Of a DNA stretch of 64,000 nt, positions 1 to 8,666 are shown piece after piece. The translations under genes and the position numbers were made by a program. Positions within the stretch are counted from its first letter, which is position 1, and every line of letters starts with the position of its first letter. Source of the stretch: Flaviramulus basaltis (GTDB taxonomy: Bacteria; Bacteroidota; Bacteroidia; Flavobacteriales; Flavobacteriaceae). The notes below the pieces were generated by a model that saw nothing but the letters and a program-made list of their open reading frames with translations, was not told the DNA's origin and searched no databases. Where the stretch lies: the NCBI RefSeq assembly GCF_900114265.1, contig NZ_FPKV01000003.1, positions 434,001 to 498,000 on the forward strand. Reading direction: 5' to 3'.

Positions 1-1002
1 AACCGCGGCTATAAGAATCGCTTTAAAAAAATTATCTCTAATGATGTTCTTTAATTCCATAAACGCTAGCGAGAACAATAGCTTTATATTTATGCTATTA
101 GAAAACACCTGTGTTACCTTTGGTAATTTTGTTAATGCAGCAGAAGGATTAGCTTTATCTAAGTTGTCATTTTTCTTTTTTGAAGTATAATTCTTGTTTA
201 GGAATTTTGAAAAATCAAATCTAAATAAAGAATAAAGGAACACTAAAAGACCTAGTCCAACCCATAATAAGCGATTCCATATTAACATACCCGCAAAAGG
301 AATAGTGAGACTGTTTTGCTCCTCTGGAGTCCAATATCTTATAACATTTTGATATGTACCTAAGCCAAATGGGTCTAAGAGGCTTACTAAATTTTTGTTT
401 TCTATATCTTGAGTTAAAGTTAAGGTGATTAAATAGGTTATAAATAATAAGGCACCACCAGCATAAGCTAACATTACTTTTTTTGTTAAACTTACTAAGG
501 CAAAGAAAATACAACCTGAAAAGAAAAAATTAGTCCAATACAGCATGAGTGTTGGTTGGATGTAATGCCATAAATTAAAAGACGTAAAACGTTCTGCTTC
601 TATGTATCCAGCAATGGGGCCTATAGCAAACCCTATAATCATTCCTAAATGCAAACCAAGGCTAATTAAAAAAAGTATGAACATAGAACCAAAAAACCGA
701 CCTAAAATGTAACCTTTTTCACTTATTGGATAAGAGAAATAATAGTTTTCAGTTTTGTGTTCAATATCTCTATAAACAGGTACGCCCATAATGGCGCTTG
801 CCATCATGACACCAAAAATGCTAATAATAGATAACATTCTTGCAATAGCAACAGGCGAGTTAACAAAAACTTTTTCTGATGCAGGTCCGTTTCCGCCAAT
901 ACAAATTATAAGTCCAAAAATTAGAAGAATACCAAAATACGCCCAAGTTGCAGGTCGTTTTAGTCTGTATTTTATTTCGAATAAGAAAATTTCTTTAAAC
1001 AT
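1..1002 (-). CDS. ABC-2 type transporter permease, C-terminus beyond window
   Basis: The frame is open from the ATG at 1002 to the left edge, giving at least 334 residues. It begins MFKEIFLFEIKYRLKRPATW, followed by several hydrophobic segments (about residues 20-40, 55-75, 100-130, 140-165 and 175-195), as in ABC-2 permeases that pass the membrane six times per half. It starts 33 bp after the ATP-binding gene at 1036-1923 on the same strand, so the two probably form one exporter operon. In Flavobacteriaceae, proteins with this kind of N-terminus often continue into a second permease half and a periplasmic M1-aminopeptidase-like domain, but that part lies outside the window and is only inferred. 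The substrate is unknown. Confidence 0.85.
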   Translation of the reverse strand, partial: MFKEIFLFEIKYRLKRPATWAYFGILLIFGLIICIGGNGPASEKVFVNSPVAIARMLSIISIFGVMMASAIMGVPVYRDIEHKTENYYFSYPISEKGYILGRFFGSMFILFLISLGLHLGMIIGFAIGPIAGYIEAERFTSFNLWHYIQPTLMLYWTNFFFSGCIFFALVSLTKKVMLAYAGGALLFITYLITLTLTQDIENKNLVSLLDPFGLGTYQNVIRYWTPEEQNSLTIPFAGMLIWNRLLWVGLGLLVFLYSLFRFDFSKFLNKNYTSKKKNDNLDKANPSAALTKLPKVTQVFSNSINIKLLFSLAFMELKNIIRDNFFKAILIAAV

Positions 1003-1035
1003 AATTGAATGATTTTAAGTAAAAGAATAAAACAA

Positions 1036-1923
1036 TTATGCAGAAATTGAATTCATACGAGATGTGATTTCAGCAAAATAAACGTCTTCTAAATTAGCTG
1101 TACTAGCCTCAAAAGAAGCATCTGGTTGGTTGTCGCTTAAAACATGTATAACCGTTTGGCCACTTTTAAGTTGTGTAGAAATTACTTGCATTTCAGTTTG
1201 ATAATTTTCTAACTGAGATTTTTCAATTGCTTTTTTCCAAACACGACCTTGAATTTCCTCTGTTATAATACTAGGATTTCCTTTGGCCACAACTTCACCT
1301 AAACAAATAATAGCCATGTTATTGCATAAGTTAGAAATGTCTTCAACAATATGGGTAGAAAGTATTACAATAGTGTTTTCTCCAATTTCACTTAATAAAT
1401 TATGAAAACGCACACGTTCGGCAGGGTCTAATCCGGCAGTTGGTTCATCTACAATAATTAATCTAGGGTCACCAATTAAGGCTTGAGCAATACCAAAGCG
1501 TTGTTTCATTCCTCCAGAATAGGTTCCTAAACTTTTATTTCGAACCTGCCACAAGTTTGTTTTGTTTAATAAAGATTCTACTAAATCTTTACGTTCTCCT
1601 TTATTAGATACACCCTTTAAAGAAGCAATATGATTTAGCATATTATAAGAACTTACTTTAGGATATACACCAAACTCTTGTGGTAAGTAACCAAGAATTT
1701 TTCGCACTTTATCTTTTTCATTTAAAATGTCTATGTCTCCTAACATTACAGATCCAGAATCTGCTTGTTGAAGTGTTGACAGGGTTCTCATTAACGAAGA
1801 TTTACCAGCACCATTTGGTCCTAAAAGACCAAACATTCCTTGAGGAATGTTTAAAGTGACATCTTTTAAAGCTTGAACACCGTTTGAATAGGTCTTGCTT
1901 AAGTTTTTGATTTGTAATTCCAT
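1036..1923 (-). CDS. ABC transporter ATP-binding protein
   Basis: A 295-residue nucleotide-binding subunit with Walker A GPNGAGKSS (about residue 36), signature YSGGMKQR, Walker B LIIVDEP and the H-loop STHIVED, so it should hydrolyse ATP. The last 80 residues form the small C-terminal extension common in ABC-2 exporter ATPases. It lies directly upstream of the permease gene in the same direction, which supports one membrane exporter complex. The ATG at 1923 gives the canonical MELQIKNLSKTY start. Nothing identifies the cargo. Confidence 0.93.
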   Translation of the reverse strand: MELQIKNLSKTYSNGVQALKDVTLNIPQGMFGLLGPNGAGKSSLMRTLSTLQQADSGSVMLGDIDILNEKDKVRKILGYLPQEFGVYPKVSSYNMLNHIASLKGVSNKGERKDLVESLLNKTNLWQVRNKSLGTYSGGMKQRFGIAQALIGDPRLIIVDEPTAGLDPAERVRFHNLLSEIGENTIVILSTHIVEDISNLCNNMAIICLGEVVAKGNPSIITEEIQGRVWKKAIEKSQLENYQTEMQVISTQLKSGQTVIHVLSDNQPDASFEASTANLEDVYFAEITSRMNSISA

Positions 1924-2054
1924 GTATTGAACTATTTTTTGGTTGGTTAATTATTAAAGATAGTAAAATAATATTATGATATTGGTTTTAAGTTGTTTAG
2001 AGTTGTTTTAAGAGTGAGTTGGAATTGTTAAGTGTAATTAAGATGAATGAAATT

Positions 2055-2089
2055 AACAAAAAAACCACCCTGTTTTCACAAAGTGGTTT
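2055..2089 (-). terminator. Rho-independent terminator of htpG
   Basis: Read on the minus strand, AAACCAC (2089-2083) pairs with GTGGTTT (2068-2062) and is followed at once by a T-rich tract. It lies about 40 bp downstream of the htpG stop. Confidence 0.75.
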
Positions 2090-2127
2090 ATATATAATAG
2101 GTTGCTGAATTATTTCAGCGTTTCAAC

Positions 2128-4041
2128 TTATTTTATCATTTCGTAGCTACGTTTAATGAAGTTAGTTAATTCTTCACCTTTCAATAAGCCTTGAGATAAA
2201 CGAGCTAAGTCTAAACTTTGAGTTACTAAACGCTCTTGTTTCTTTTTGGTTTTTGTATTTAAAATTTCGCTAACCAATTCAGAGTTTGTGTTTACAACCA
2301 AGTTGTACATTTCTGGCATGCTTCCAAACATATTCATACCGCCACCGCCGCCAGTAGCTTGCATTTCTTTCATTCTACGCATAAATTCTGGTTGCGTTAT
2401 TGTAAATGGAGATTCGTTACTATCCATAGCTTCTAATTGTACCATAAATTTTTCAGAAGGAATAACTTCTTTTAATAACTCATCTAAAGCTTTTGTTTGA
2501 TCTTCATCTAATTTAGAAATAGTTGTTTCATCTTTTTTAATTAAATTATTAACATGATCTCCATCTACACGTGCGAAAGTTACGTTCTCTTTTGTACTCT
2601 CTAATTTTTGAATTAAATGAGATACAATAGGCGAATCTAATAAAAGAACCTCGTAACCTTTAGCTTTTGCACTTTCAATATAGCTGTGTTGTGCATCTTT
2701 ATCTGAAGTATAAAGAATAACTAATTTACCATCTTTATCAGTTTGGTTTGCTTTTAATTTGTTGAATAATTCTTCGTAAGTAAAGTATTTACCATCAACA
2801 GTTGGGTATAAAGCAAAGGCATCAGCTTTTTCAAAGAATTTGTCTTCAGAAAGCATTCCGTATTCAATCACGATTTTAATATCGTTCCATTTTGCTTCAA
2901 AATCTTCACGGTTATTGTTGAATAACGATTTTAATTTATCGGCTACTTTTCTAGTAATGTAAGATGAAATTTTCTTAACAGCACCATCTGCTTGTAAGTA
3001 TGAACGTGATACGTTTAACGGAATGTCTGGAGAATCAATAACTCCACGAAGCATAGTTAAAAATTCTGGAACAATACCTTCAACATTATCAGTTACATAA
3101 ACTTGATTTTGGTAAAGCTGAATTTTATCTTTTTGAATGTTTAAATCCTGTCCCATTTTAGGGAAATACAAAATCCCTGTTAAATTGAACGGATAATCTA
3201 CATTTAAGTGAATGTTGAATAAAGGCTCTTCAAATTGCATTGGGTACAATTCATGGTAAAAACCTTTGTAATCCTCTTCTTTTAAATCTGCTGGTTGTTT
3301 TGTCCAAGCTGGATTTGGGTTGTTTATAATGTTATCAACCGTAATTTGTTTATGAGGTTCGGTAGTTTCTTTTCCGTCTTTATCCTTTGTTGTTTTAGGC
3401 GTGAAATCTGGATCGTTTACTTCCTTAGTTCCAAATTTAATTGGAATAGGCATAAACTTGTTATACTTTAATAACAGTTCTTTAATTCTGTTTTCTTTTA
3501 AAAATTCTGTAGAATCTTCAGCGATATGAAGGATGATTTCTGTACCTCTTTCAGTTTTATCTGAAGCTTCTAAAGTAAATTCTGGCGAACCATCACACGT
3601 CCAATGAGCTGCTGGTTCATCTTTAAAAGATTTAGTAATGATTTCTACTTTTTCAGCAACCATAAATGCTGAATAGAAACCAAGACCAAAATGACCAATA
3701 ATTCCAGAATCTTTAGCAGAATCTTTATACTTATCTAAAAACTCTTCAGCCCCAGAAAAAGCAACTTGATTAATGTATTTTTCAACTTCATCAGAAGTCA
3801 TACCTAACCCTTGATCAATAATATGAAGTTTTTTTCCTTCTTTATCTATTTTAACTTCAATTTTTGGATTACCATATTCTACTTTTGCATCTCCAATACT
3901 AGTTAAGTGTTTTAACTTTAAAGTTGCATCTGTTGCGTTACTAATTAACTCACGTAAAAATATTTCGTGGTCGCTGTACAAGAATTTTTTAATAAGCGGA
4001 AAGATATTTTCTACCGATACATTAATATTTCCTTTTGTCAT
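2128..4041 (-). CDS. htpG: Chaperone protein HtpG (Hsp90)
   Basis: The 637-residue protein is a full-length bacterial Hsp90, a cytosolic ATP-dependent chaperone that works as a dimer. The GHKL ATPase motifs are present: EIFLRELISNATDA (Glu and Asn of the ATP site), IIDQGLGMT (DxGxG) and GHFGLGFYS near residue 117. The middle domain and C-terminal dimerisation domain follow. A glycine-rich stretch near residue 570 (TGGGGGMNMFG) is a flexible insertion. It is a single-gene transcription unit with its own terminator. A promoter-like region at 4085-4125 has the same architecture as the one before grpE-dnaJ, which suggests shared stress control. Confidence 0.97.
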   Translation of the reverse strand: MTKGNINVSVENIFPLIKKFLYSDHEIFLRELISNATDATLKLKHLTSIGDAKVEYGNPKIEVKIDKEGKKLHIIDQGLGMTSDEVEKYINQVAFSGAEEFLDKYKDSAKDSGIIGHFGLGFYSAFMVAEKVEIITKSFKDEPAAHWTCDGSPEFTLEASDKTERGTEIILHIAEDSTEFLKENRIKELLLKYNKFMPIPIKFGTKEVNDPDFTPKTTKDKDGKETTEPHKQITVDNIINNPNPAWTKQPADLKEEDYKGFYHELYPMQFEEPLFNIHLNVDYPFNLTGILYFPKMGQDLNIQKDKIQLYQNQVYVTDNVEGIVPEFLTMLRGVIDSPDIPLNVSRSYLQADGAVKKISSYITRKVADKLKSLFNNNREDFEAKWNDIKIVIEYGMLSEDKFFEKADAFALYPTVDGKYFTYEELFNKLKANQTDKDGKLVILYTSDKDAQHSYIESAKAKGYEVLLLDSPIVSHLIQKLESTKENVTFARVDGDHVNNLIKKDETTISKLDEDQTKALDELLKEVIPSEKFMVQLEAMDSNESPFTITQPEFMRRMKEMQATGGGGGMNMFGSMPEMYNLVVNTNSELVSEILNTKTKKKQERLVTQSLDLARLSQGLLKGEELTNFIKRSYEMIK

Positions 4042-4084
4042 GATATATAATGTTTTGTTATTATTTTATTACTTCATAATACTA

Positions 4085-4125
4085 GTCAACAAAAATGCCA
4101 ATTGATAAAATATGACAAACTGACA
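4085..4125 (-). promoter_or_regulatory. htpG promoter region: TGTCA repeats plus sigma-54-like element
   Basis: On the minus strand, TGTCA-GTT-TGTCA (4125-4113) is followed 12 bp later by TGGCATTTTTGTTGAC (4100-4085). GG and GA are 10 bp apart, as in a sigma-54 -24/-12 promoter with one mismatch (GA for GC). The implied start is near 4075, about 34 nt before the htpG ATG. The same spacing occurs upstream of grpE at 60204-60244. The sigma-54 reading is an inference. Confidence 0.5.
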
Positions 4126-4238
4126 TTTTATAAACAATATTTTACGATACTATTAATATTGATTAAATTACGCTCCTTAATTTTATCATATTGATAGAAT
4201 CTTACTTTTAAAATGTATATTGAATAAAAATATAGAAT

Positions 4239-5243
4239 ATGTATAATTCGAAAATAACAGGTTTAGGTAAATATGTGCCTGATAATGTGGTGACTAATGA
4301 TGATTTATCCAAAATAATGGATACCAACGATGCGTGGATTCAAGAACGAACAGGTATAAAGGAACGTAGATGGATTAAAGAAGGAACTGAAGACACCTCT
4401 GCTGTTATGGGTGCCAAAGCAGCAAAAATTGCTATTGAACGCGCTGGTTTAACAAAAGATGATATAGATTTTATTGTATTTGCAACTTTAAGTCCAGATT
4501 TTTATTTTCCTGGTTGTGGTGTTCAAATTCAAGATATGCTGGATATGCCAACTATTGGTGCTTTAGATGTTAGAAACCAATGTTCTGGTTTTATTTATGC
4601 GATATCTGTTGCAGACCAGTTTATTAAAACGGGTATGTATAAAAATATTTTGGTTATTGGTGCCGAATACCATAGCAATGGATTAGATAAAACAACTCGT
4701 GGTAGAGGTGTAACAGTTATTTTTGGAGATGGAGCAGGAGCGTGTGTTTTAAGTAGGGAAGAAGATAATACTAAAGGCATTTTGTCAACACATTTACATA
4801 GTGAAGGTAGGCATGCCGATAAATTGATTGTTGAATCACCAAGTATTGCACATTGGGTTCCCGAAATTATGAACTCAAAAGAGGAAGATTTATCTTATTT
4901 CCCTTTTATGGATGGACAGTTTGTGTTTAAAAATGCTGTTGTGCGTTTTAGTGAAGTTATCATGGAAGGCTTAGTGAAAAACGGATTACAAAAAGAGGAT
5001 ATAGACATGCTAATTCCGCATCAAGCTAATTTACGTATTGCACAATTTATTCAGAAAAAATTTGATTTAAGTGATGATCAAGTTTTTAATAATATTATGA
5101 AATATGGAAATACAACTGCAGCGTCAATAATTATTGCATTAACTGAAGCTTGGGAAGAAGGTAAAATTAAAACAGGGGATAATGTTGTATTAGCAGCCTT
5201 TGGAAGTGGATTTACTTGGGGTAGTGCTATTATTAAATGGTAA
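4239..5243 (+). CDS. 3-oxoacyl-ACP synthase III family protein (KAS III)
   Basis: A 334-residue thiolase-fold enzyme of the FabH type, which normally condenses an acyl-CoA with malonyl-ACP to start fatty acid synthesis. The catalytic triad is visible: Cys115 in RNQCSGF, His261 in IPHQANLR and Asn291 in YGNTTAAS. The N-terminus MYNSKITGLGKYVP and the NDAWIQERTGI motif are typical. It is not in a fab gene cluster, so it may be one of several KAS III paralogues with a special starter unit; for that reason no symbol is given. It is monocistronic, with a strong terminator 27 bp after the stop. Confidence 0.93.
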   Translation: MYNSKITGLGKYVPDNVVTNDDLSKIMDTNDAWIQERTGIKERRWIKEGTEDTSAVMGAKAAKIAIERAGLTKDDIDFIVFATLSPDFYFPGCGVQIQDMLDMPTIGALDVRNQCSGFIYAISVADQFIKTGMYKNILVIGAEYHSNGLDKTTRGRGVTVIFGDGAGACVLSREEDNTKGILSTHLHSEGRHADKLIVESPSIAHWVPEIMNSKEEDLSYFPFMDGQFVFKNAVVRFSEVIMEGLVKNGLQKEDIDMLIPHQANLRIAQFIQKKFDLSDDQVFNNIMKYGNTTAASIIIALTEAWEEGKIKTGDNVVLAAFGSGFTWGSAIIKW

Positions 5244-5270
5244 TAATTATATCTTTTATATAAAAAAACG

Positions 5271-5302
5271 AAAAACCCGAAACTGTAAAGTTTCGGGTTT
5301 TT
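5271..5302 (+). terminator. Rho-independent terminator of the KAS III gene
   Basis: A 13-bp perfect stem, AAAAACCCGAAAC (5271-5283) with GTTTCGGGTTTTT (5290-5302), around the loop TGTAAA. A-rich on one side and T-rich on the other, it can act in both directions. Confidence 0.88.
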
Positions 5303-5614
5303 CTAGCTATTAATCAACTTCAACTAACACTAACTTGAAGAATCTCATTATATTAGACGTATAAAATCATATAAAATTGCATGAGTTTGTAATATTTAAC
5401 TTTATTTAACATAAATAACAAAAAACTCGAAATATGAGTTTCGAGTTTTGCATAATACAAATCTGTAATTCACGAATTTTTTGTGTAGACGACTAACTCT
5501 AAATAATTATTCTTTCGCAATTGGTTAGATTGTATATGCGTTTAACGTTCTGTTATTGCGTTTATTGTGTAAAATCTAAATTTTTTTAAAAATTCATAAT
5601 GTAGACTAAAAGCA
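5303..5614. other. Intergenic stretch without a gene, with a central hairpin
   Basis: Together with its flanking terminators this forms a 463-bp gap between the KAS III gene and the barrel gene. I see no open frame of convincing length and no tRNA. The only clear structure is an 11-bp perfect inverted repeat, AAAACTCGAAA (5422-5432) with TTTCGAGTTTT (5439-5449), which has only a short T-run after it. It could end a small RNA, but no consensus promoter is evident before it (closest: TGAGTTTG at 5382-5389). Confidence 0.6.
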
Positions 5615-5644
5615 AAACCCCAAAACATATTTGTTTTGGGGTTT
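5615..5644 (-). terminator. Terminator of the barrel gene, possibly bidirectional
   Basis: A 13-bp perfect stem, AAACCCCAAAACA (5615-5627) with TGTTTTGGGGTTT (5632-5644), and a 4-nt loop. On the minus strand it lies about 63 bp after the stop at 5707 and is followed by a T-rich run. Confidence 0.8.
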
Positions 5645-5706
5645 CTTTTTAATATCCTTGCATGACACTAACCATCAATTATTATGCAGGTTATTAAAAT
5701 TGTATT

Positions 5707-8199
5707 TTAGATAAATCCTCCACCATCAGATTTTGTGTTGTCGTCTCTATTTTTACGAGATTTTGCACGGTATTTTCCACCACCAAAACGGTAGTTTAAA
5801 CTAACATTCCAAGTATTACTTTCCCAATTAAATTCTCCATTTTGTACAAATGGTCTTGTACCTGTAAAACCAAATTTCATAGTATCGAAAACATCATTGT
5901 AATTAAAACCAAAAGTTGCTCTATTATCTTCAAGGAAGCTATATCGCATTCCTAGGTTAACGAAATACATAGGTTTTACATCGAATTGAAGTGTTTTGTT
6001 TTTTCCTCTATAAAATCCGAAAGCGGTAAAGGCAAGTTTTTTATTTACGCTAAAATTGTTGAACATTCTAAAATTATAAGCGGCATTGTCAACTTCAGAT
6101 ACATTGGTTTCAATATCTGCTATGGTTGCATTTTCAATAAGTACACCATCTCTAATGTTTTCTGCAATACCTTTTTGCGATTGCGAGTAAAAATCAAAGC
6201 TACCATTAATACTCCACCATTTTTTTGGTCTGTAATTTGCCGATACTTCAACTCCATAAGCAGAGGTGTTATCAAAATTGTCATGTGTTAAAATAATACG
6301 ACCAGAGGTTACATCGCTTCTATCAATAAATAGTGCTCTGTTTATTTCGTCTGAAATTGCACGATAAAATACTCCACCAGTAATGCTTCCTTTATTATTA
6401 TTTAAATTTCTAGTATAATTTACTTCTAAAGAATTAGTAAACTGAGGCTCTAAATCTTGTTTCCCATAAGAAGATATTAACGGAGAACTCCATTCCTTAA
6501 TTGGATTTACTTGACCAATTCCTGGACGATCAACACGACGGCTATAGCTTAATTGATACGAATTTTTATCTGAAGGTGTATAGGTTATAAATAAAGAAGG
6601 ATAAACTTGAAAATAGTCACTATTAAACGCTATTTCTGTTATATCATCTGTAACTACATCTGTTTGTAAAGCAATAGCATCAACATTCACATTTTCTAAT
6701 CGAGCACCAACTTGATAGGTCCATTTGTCAAAACTTTTACTAAAATTGGCATAAGCCGAATAAATATCTCTAGTATAATCAAAATCTGTACTTGGTGTTG
6801 GAGTTAAATCTCCCATATTGTTATAAGATTCGCCAGTAGAAGAATACAAAATATTTGTATTAAACAATCTTGCTTGCAACCCTAATTCTAATTTAGTGGT
6901 CTCAGATAGAGGATTCACATAGTCAAGATTAACTGTTGTGCTTTCGTTTTCAGCTTCGTTAAAATCTGTATAGTCATTTAGTGGTCCTGCAATTTGATTA
7001 AAAAATACTGGGTTTTCACTTTCATAAATATTGTGGTCTATTTCTAATTCAATATTTTCTCCTTCTTTGGCAAAATCTAACTTGTAGTCAAAGTTGTACT
7101 GAGAAGAGTTGTTGTCACCTATATTAGAAAAAATTTGATCTTGATTAAAAGTAGTATCATCGTAAAATATAGCAGATGTTCTACCCACCGTACTATTTTC
7201 TGATGTGTTTTGATTTGTAAAAACAGATATGGTATTTTTGTCATTTAAGTAAAAATCTACACCAACTTTGTATTGATGGTTTTCTCTTTTATCTAAGAAT
7301 TTAAAAAATTGCTCAGAGTTGTTTTCTGGTCTAGAAATAAGTCCTCTATTTCTGTTTTTAGAAATATTATTGCTGTAGTTTCCAAAAAAGTTAAATTTTC
7401 CATTTCTATAGTTCATGTTTAGTGCACTATTAAATTTTGCTTCTATTTCATGACTAAGCCCAATATTAAAACTGCCATTAAAACCAACCATAGTATTTTT
7501 ATGTAGTATGATGTTAATAATGCCACTCATACCTTCCGGATTATACTTAGCTGAAGGATTGGTTATTAGTTCTATTGATTTAATTGCGGTTGAAGGAATT
7601 TGTTTTAATAATTGTGCCGTGGGAATATTTGATAGTTTACCATCTACCATAACACGTACATTGGAGTTGCCACGTAAACTAATATCGCCTGTTTGTGCAT
7701 CAACATTAACAGATGGAATTCCTACCATTAATTCAGAAGCGGTTCCGCTTGCAGCAAGATCTTTCCCTATGGTAATTACTTTTCTGTCAACCTTTTGTTG
7801 AATGGTTGAAACTTCTGCTACAATGGTTACTTCGTCTAATCCTTCGGCGGCTTCTTCAAGTAGGATATTGCCAAGGTTAACTTTGTAATTGCCTTTACTT
7901 ATGTTTATGTTTTTTGAAATAGTTTTGTAACCTATATATTGAATGCTTACAATAATATCTCCTTCTTCAATTTTTTCAATTTCGAATGAGCCATCTTCAA
8001 GTGTGATGCCACCCGTTAATGTTTCGCCTGCAATATTTTTTACAATAATGTTTACATAAGGTAAGGGTTGTTTTAATTCTGCGTCTAATACAATTCCTGA
8101 TATTGAACCAGTTTTATCAGAGTTTTTTTTGGGGTCTGTGGAATGTGCTTGAGTAATAGAAGTCACTAAAAGTAAGCACATGAAAAGTAGTTTTTTCAT
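5707..8199 (-). CDS. Outer-membrane beta-barrel family protein (TonB-receptor-like)
   Basis: An 830-residue outer-membrane protein. A signal peptide (MKKLLFMCLLLVTSITQAHS) is followed by a carboxypeptidase-regulatory-like beta-sandwich (about residues 30-115: GSISGIVLDAELKQPLPYVN), a plug-like domain (about 125-230: SLRGNSNVRVMVDGK, SIELITNPSAKYNPEG) and a long barrel of alternating polar and aromatic strands. The domain order matches the Bacteroidota outer-membrane beta-barrel family (PF14905-like) rather than a classical siderophore receptor. The C-terminus is short and glycine-rich (FGGGKYRAKSR...GGGFI) instead of ending in the usual aromatic residue. No SusD partner or degradative enzyme is next to it, so no substrate can be proposed. 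Confidence 0.88.
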   Translation of the reverse strand: MKKLLFMCLLLVTSITQAHSTDPKKNSDKTGSISGIVLDAELKQPLPYVNIIVKNIAGETLTGGITLEDGSFEIEKIEEGDIIVSIQYIGYKTISKNINISKGNYKVNLGNILLEEAAEGLDEVTIVAEVSTIQQKVDRKVITIGKDLAASGTASELMVGIPSVNVDAQTGDISLRGNSNVRVMVDGKLSNIPTAQLLKQIPSTAIKSIELITNPSAKYNPEGMSGIINIILHKNTMVGFNGSFNIGLSHEIEAKFNSALNMNYRNGKFNFFGNYSNNISKNRNRGLISRPENNSEQFFKFLDKRENHQYKVGVDFYLNDKNTISVFTNQNTSENSTVGRTSAIFYDDTTFNQDQIFSNIGDNNSSQYNFDYKLDFAKEGENIELEIDHNIYESENPVFFNQIAGPLNDYTDFNEAENESTTVNLDYVNPLSETTKLELGLQARLFNTNILYSSTGESYNNMGDLTPTPSTDFDYTRDIYSAYANFSKSFDKWTYQVGARLENVNVDAIALQTDVVTDDITEIAFNSDYFQVYPSLFITYTPSDKNSYQLSYSRRVDRPGIGQVNPIKEWSSPLISSYGKQDLEPQFTNSLEVNYTRNLNNNKGSITGGVFYRAISDEINRALFIDRSDVTSGRIILTHDNFDNTSAYGVEVSANYRPKKWWSINGSFDFYSQSQKGIAENIRDGVLIENATIADIETNVSEVDNAAYNFRMFNNFSVNKKLAFTAFGFYRGKNKTLQFDVKPMYFVNLGMRYSFLEDNRATFGFNYNDVFDTMKFGFTGTRPFVQNGEFNWESNTWNVSLNYRFGGGKYRAKSRKNRDDNTKSDGGGFI

Positions 8200-8303
8200 T
8201 TTGATTGATTATTTTTTGATTGATGTTTGATGTGATTATTAAGTAGACGCCTTAAATTAATTTATGTTACTATATTTATAACTTCTTAACATTTTTTTAA
8301 CAA

Positions 8304-8666
8304 ATGAGTAAAAAAACATTGGTGCTTGGGGCATCATTAAAACCTAATAGATATTCAAATTATGCCATACAACGTTTGGTCTCTAATAAGAATGAGGTGT
8401 TGGCATTTGGATTAACAAAAGGAGAGGTTTCTGGAGTTGAAATTGATACCGAATTGTTACCATATAAAGATGTTAACACAGTAACGTTATACTTAAATCC
8501 TAAAAGGCAAATAGAATATTACGATTATATTGTGTCTCTAAAACCTAAACGTGTTATTTTTAATCCAGGAACGGAGAATCCAGAATTATACAAGATTTTA
8601 AAAGATAATAATATAGCTTTTGAAACAGCTTGTACTTTAGTGTTGCTTTCTACTAATCAGTATTAA
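8304..8666 (+). CDS. CoA-binding domain protein (YccU-like)
   Basis: A 120-residue cytosolic protein made of one Rossmann-type CoA-binding domain (PF13380-like): [20 protein letters not shown] at the N-terminus and [13 protein letters not shown] near residue 92. Relatives bind CoA but their role is not established. Its 3' end overlaps the convergent symporter gene by 30 bp (8637-8666). A near-consensus -7 element (TATATTTA, 8271-8278) lies upstream, in the divergent gap with the barrel gene. Confidence 0.85.
   Translation: MSKKTLVLGASLKPNRYSNYAIQRLVSNKNEVLAFGLTKGEVSGVEIDTELLPYKDVNTVTLYLNPKRQIEYYDYIVSLKPKRVIFNPGTENPELYKILKDNNIAFETACTLVLLSTNQY

Noticed and set aside
791-1012. Open frames on the strand opposite or in other frames of real genes (for example here and at 2246-2500, 11550-11837, 43961-44299)
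   Set aside because: They lie wholly inside well-supported genes, have no recognisable domains and mirror the composition of the gene on the other strand.
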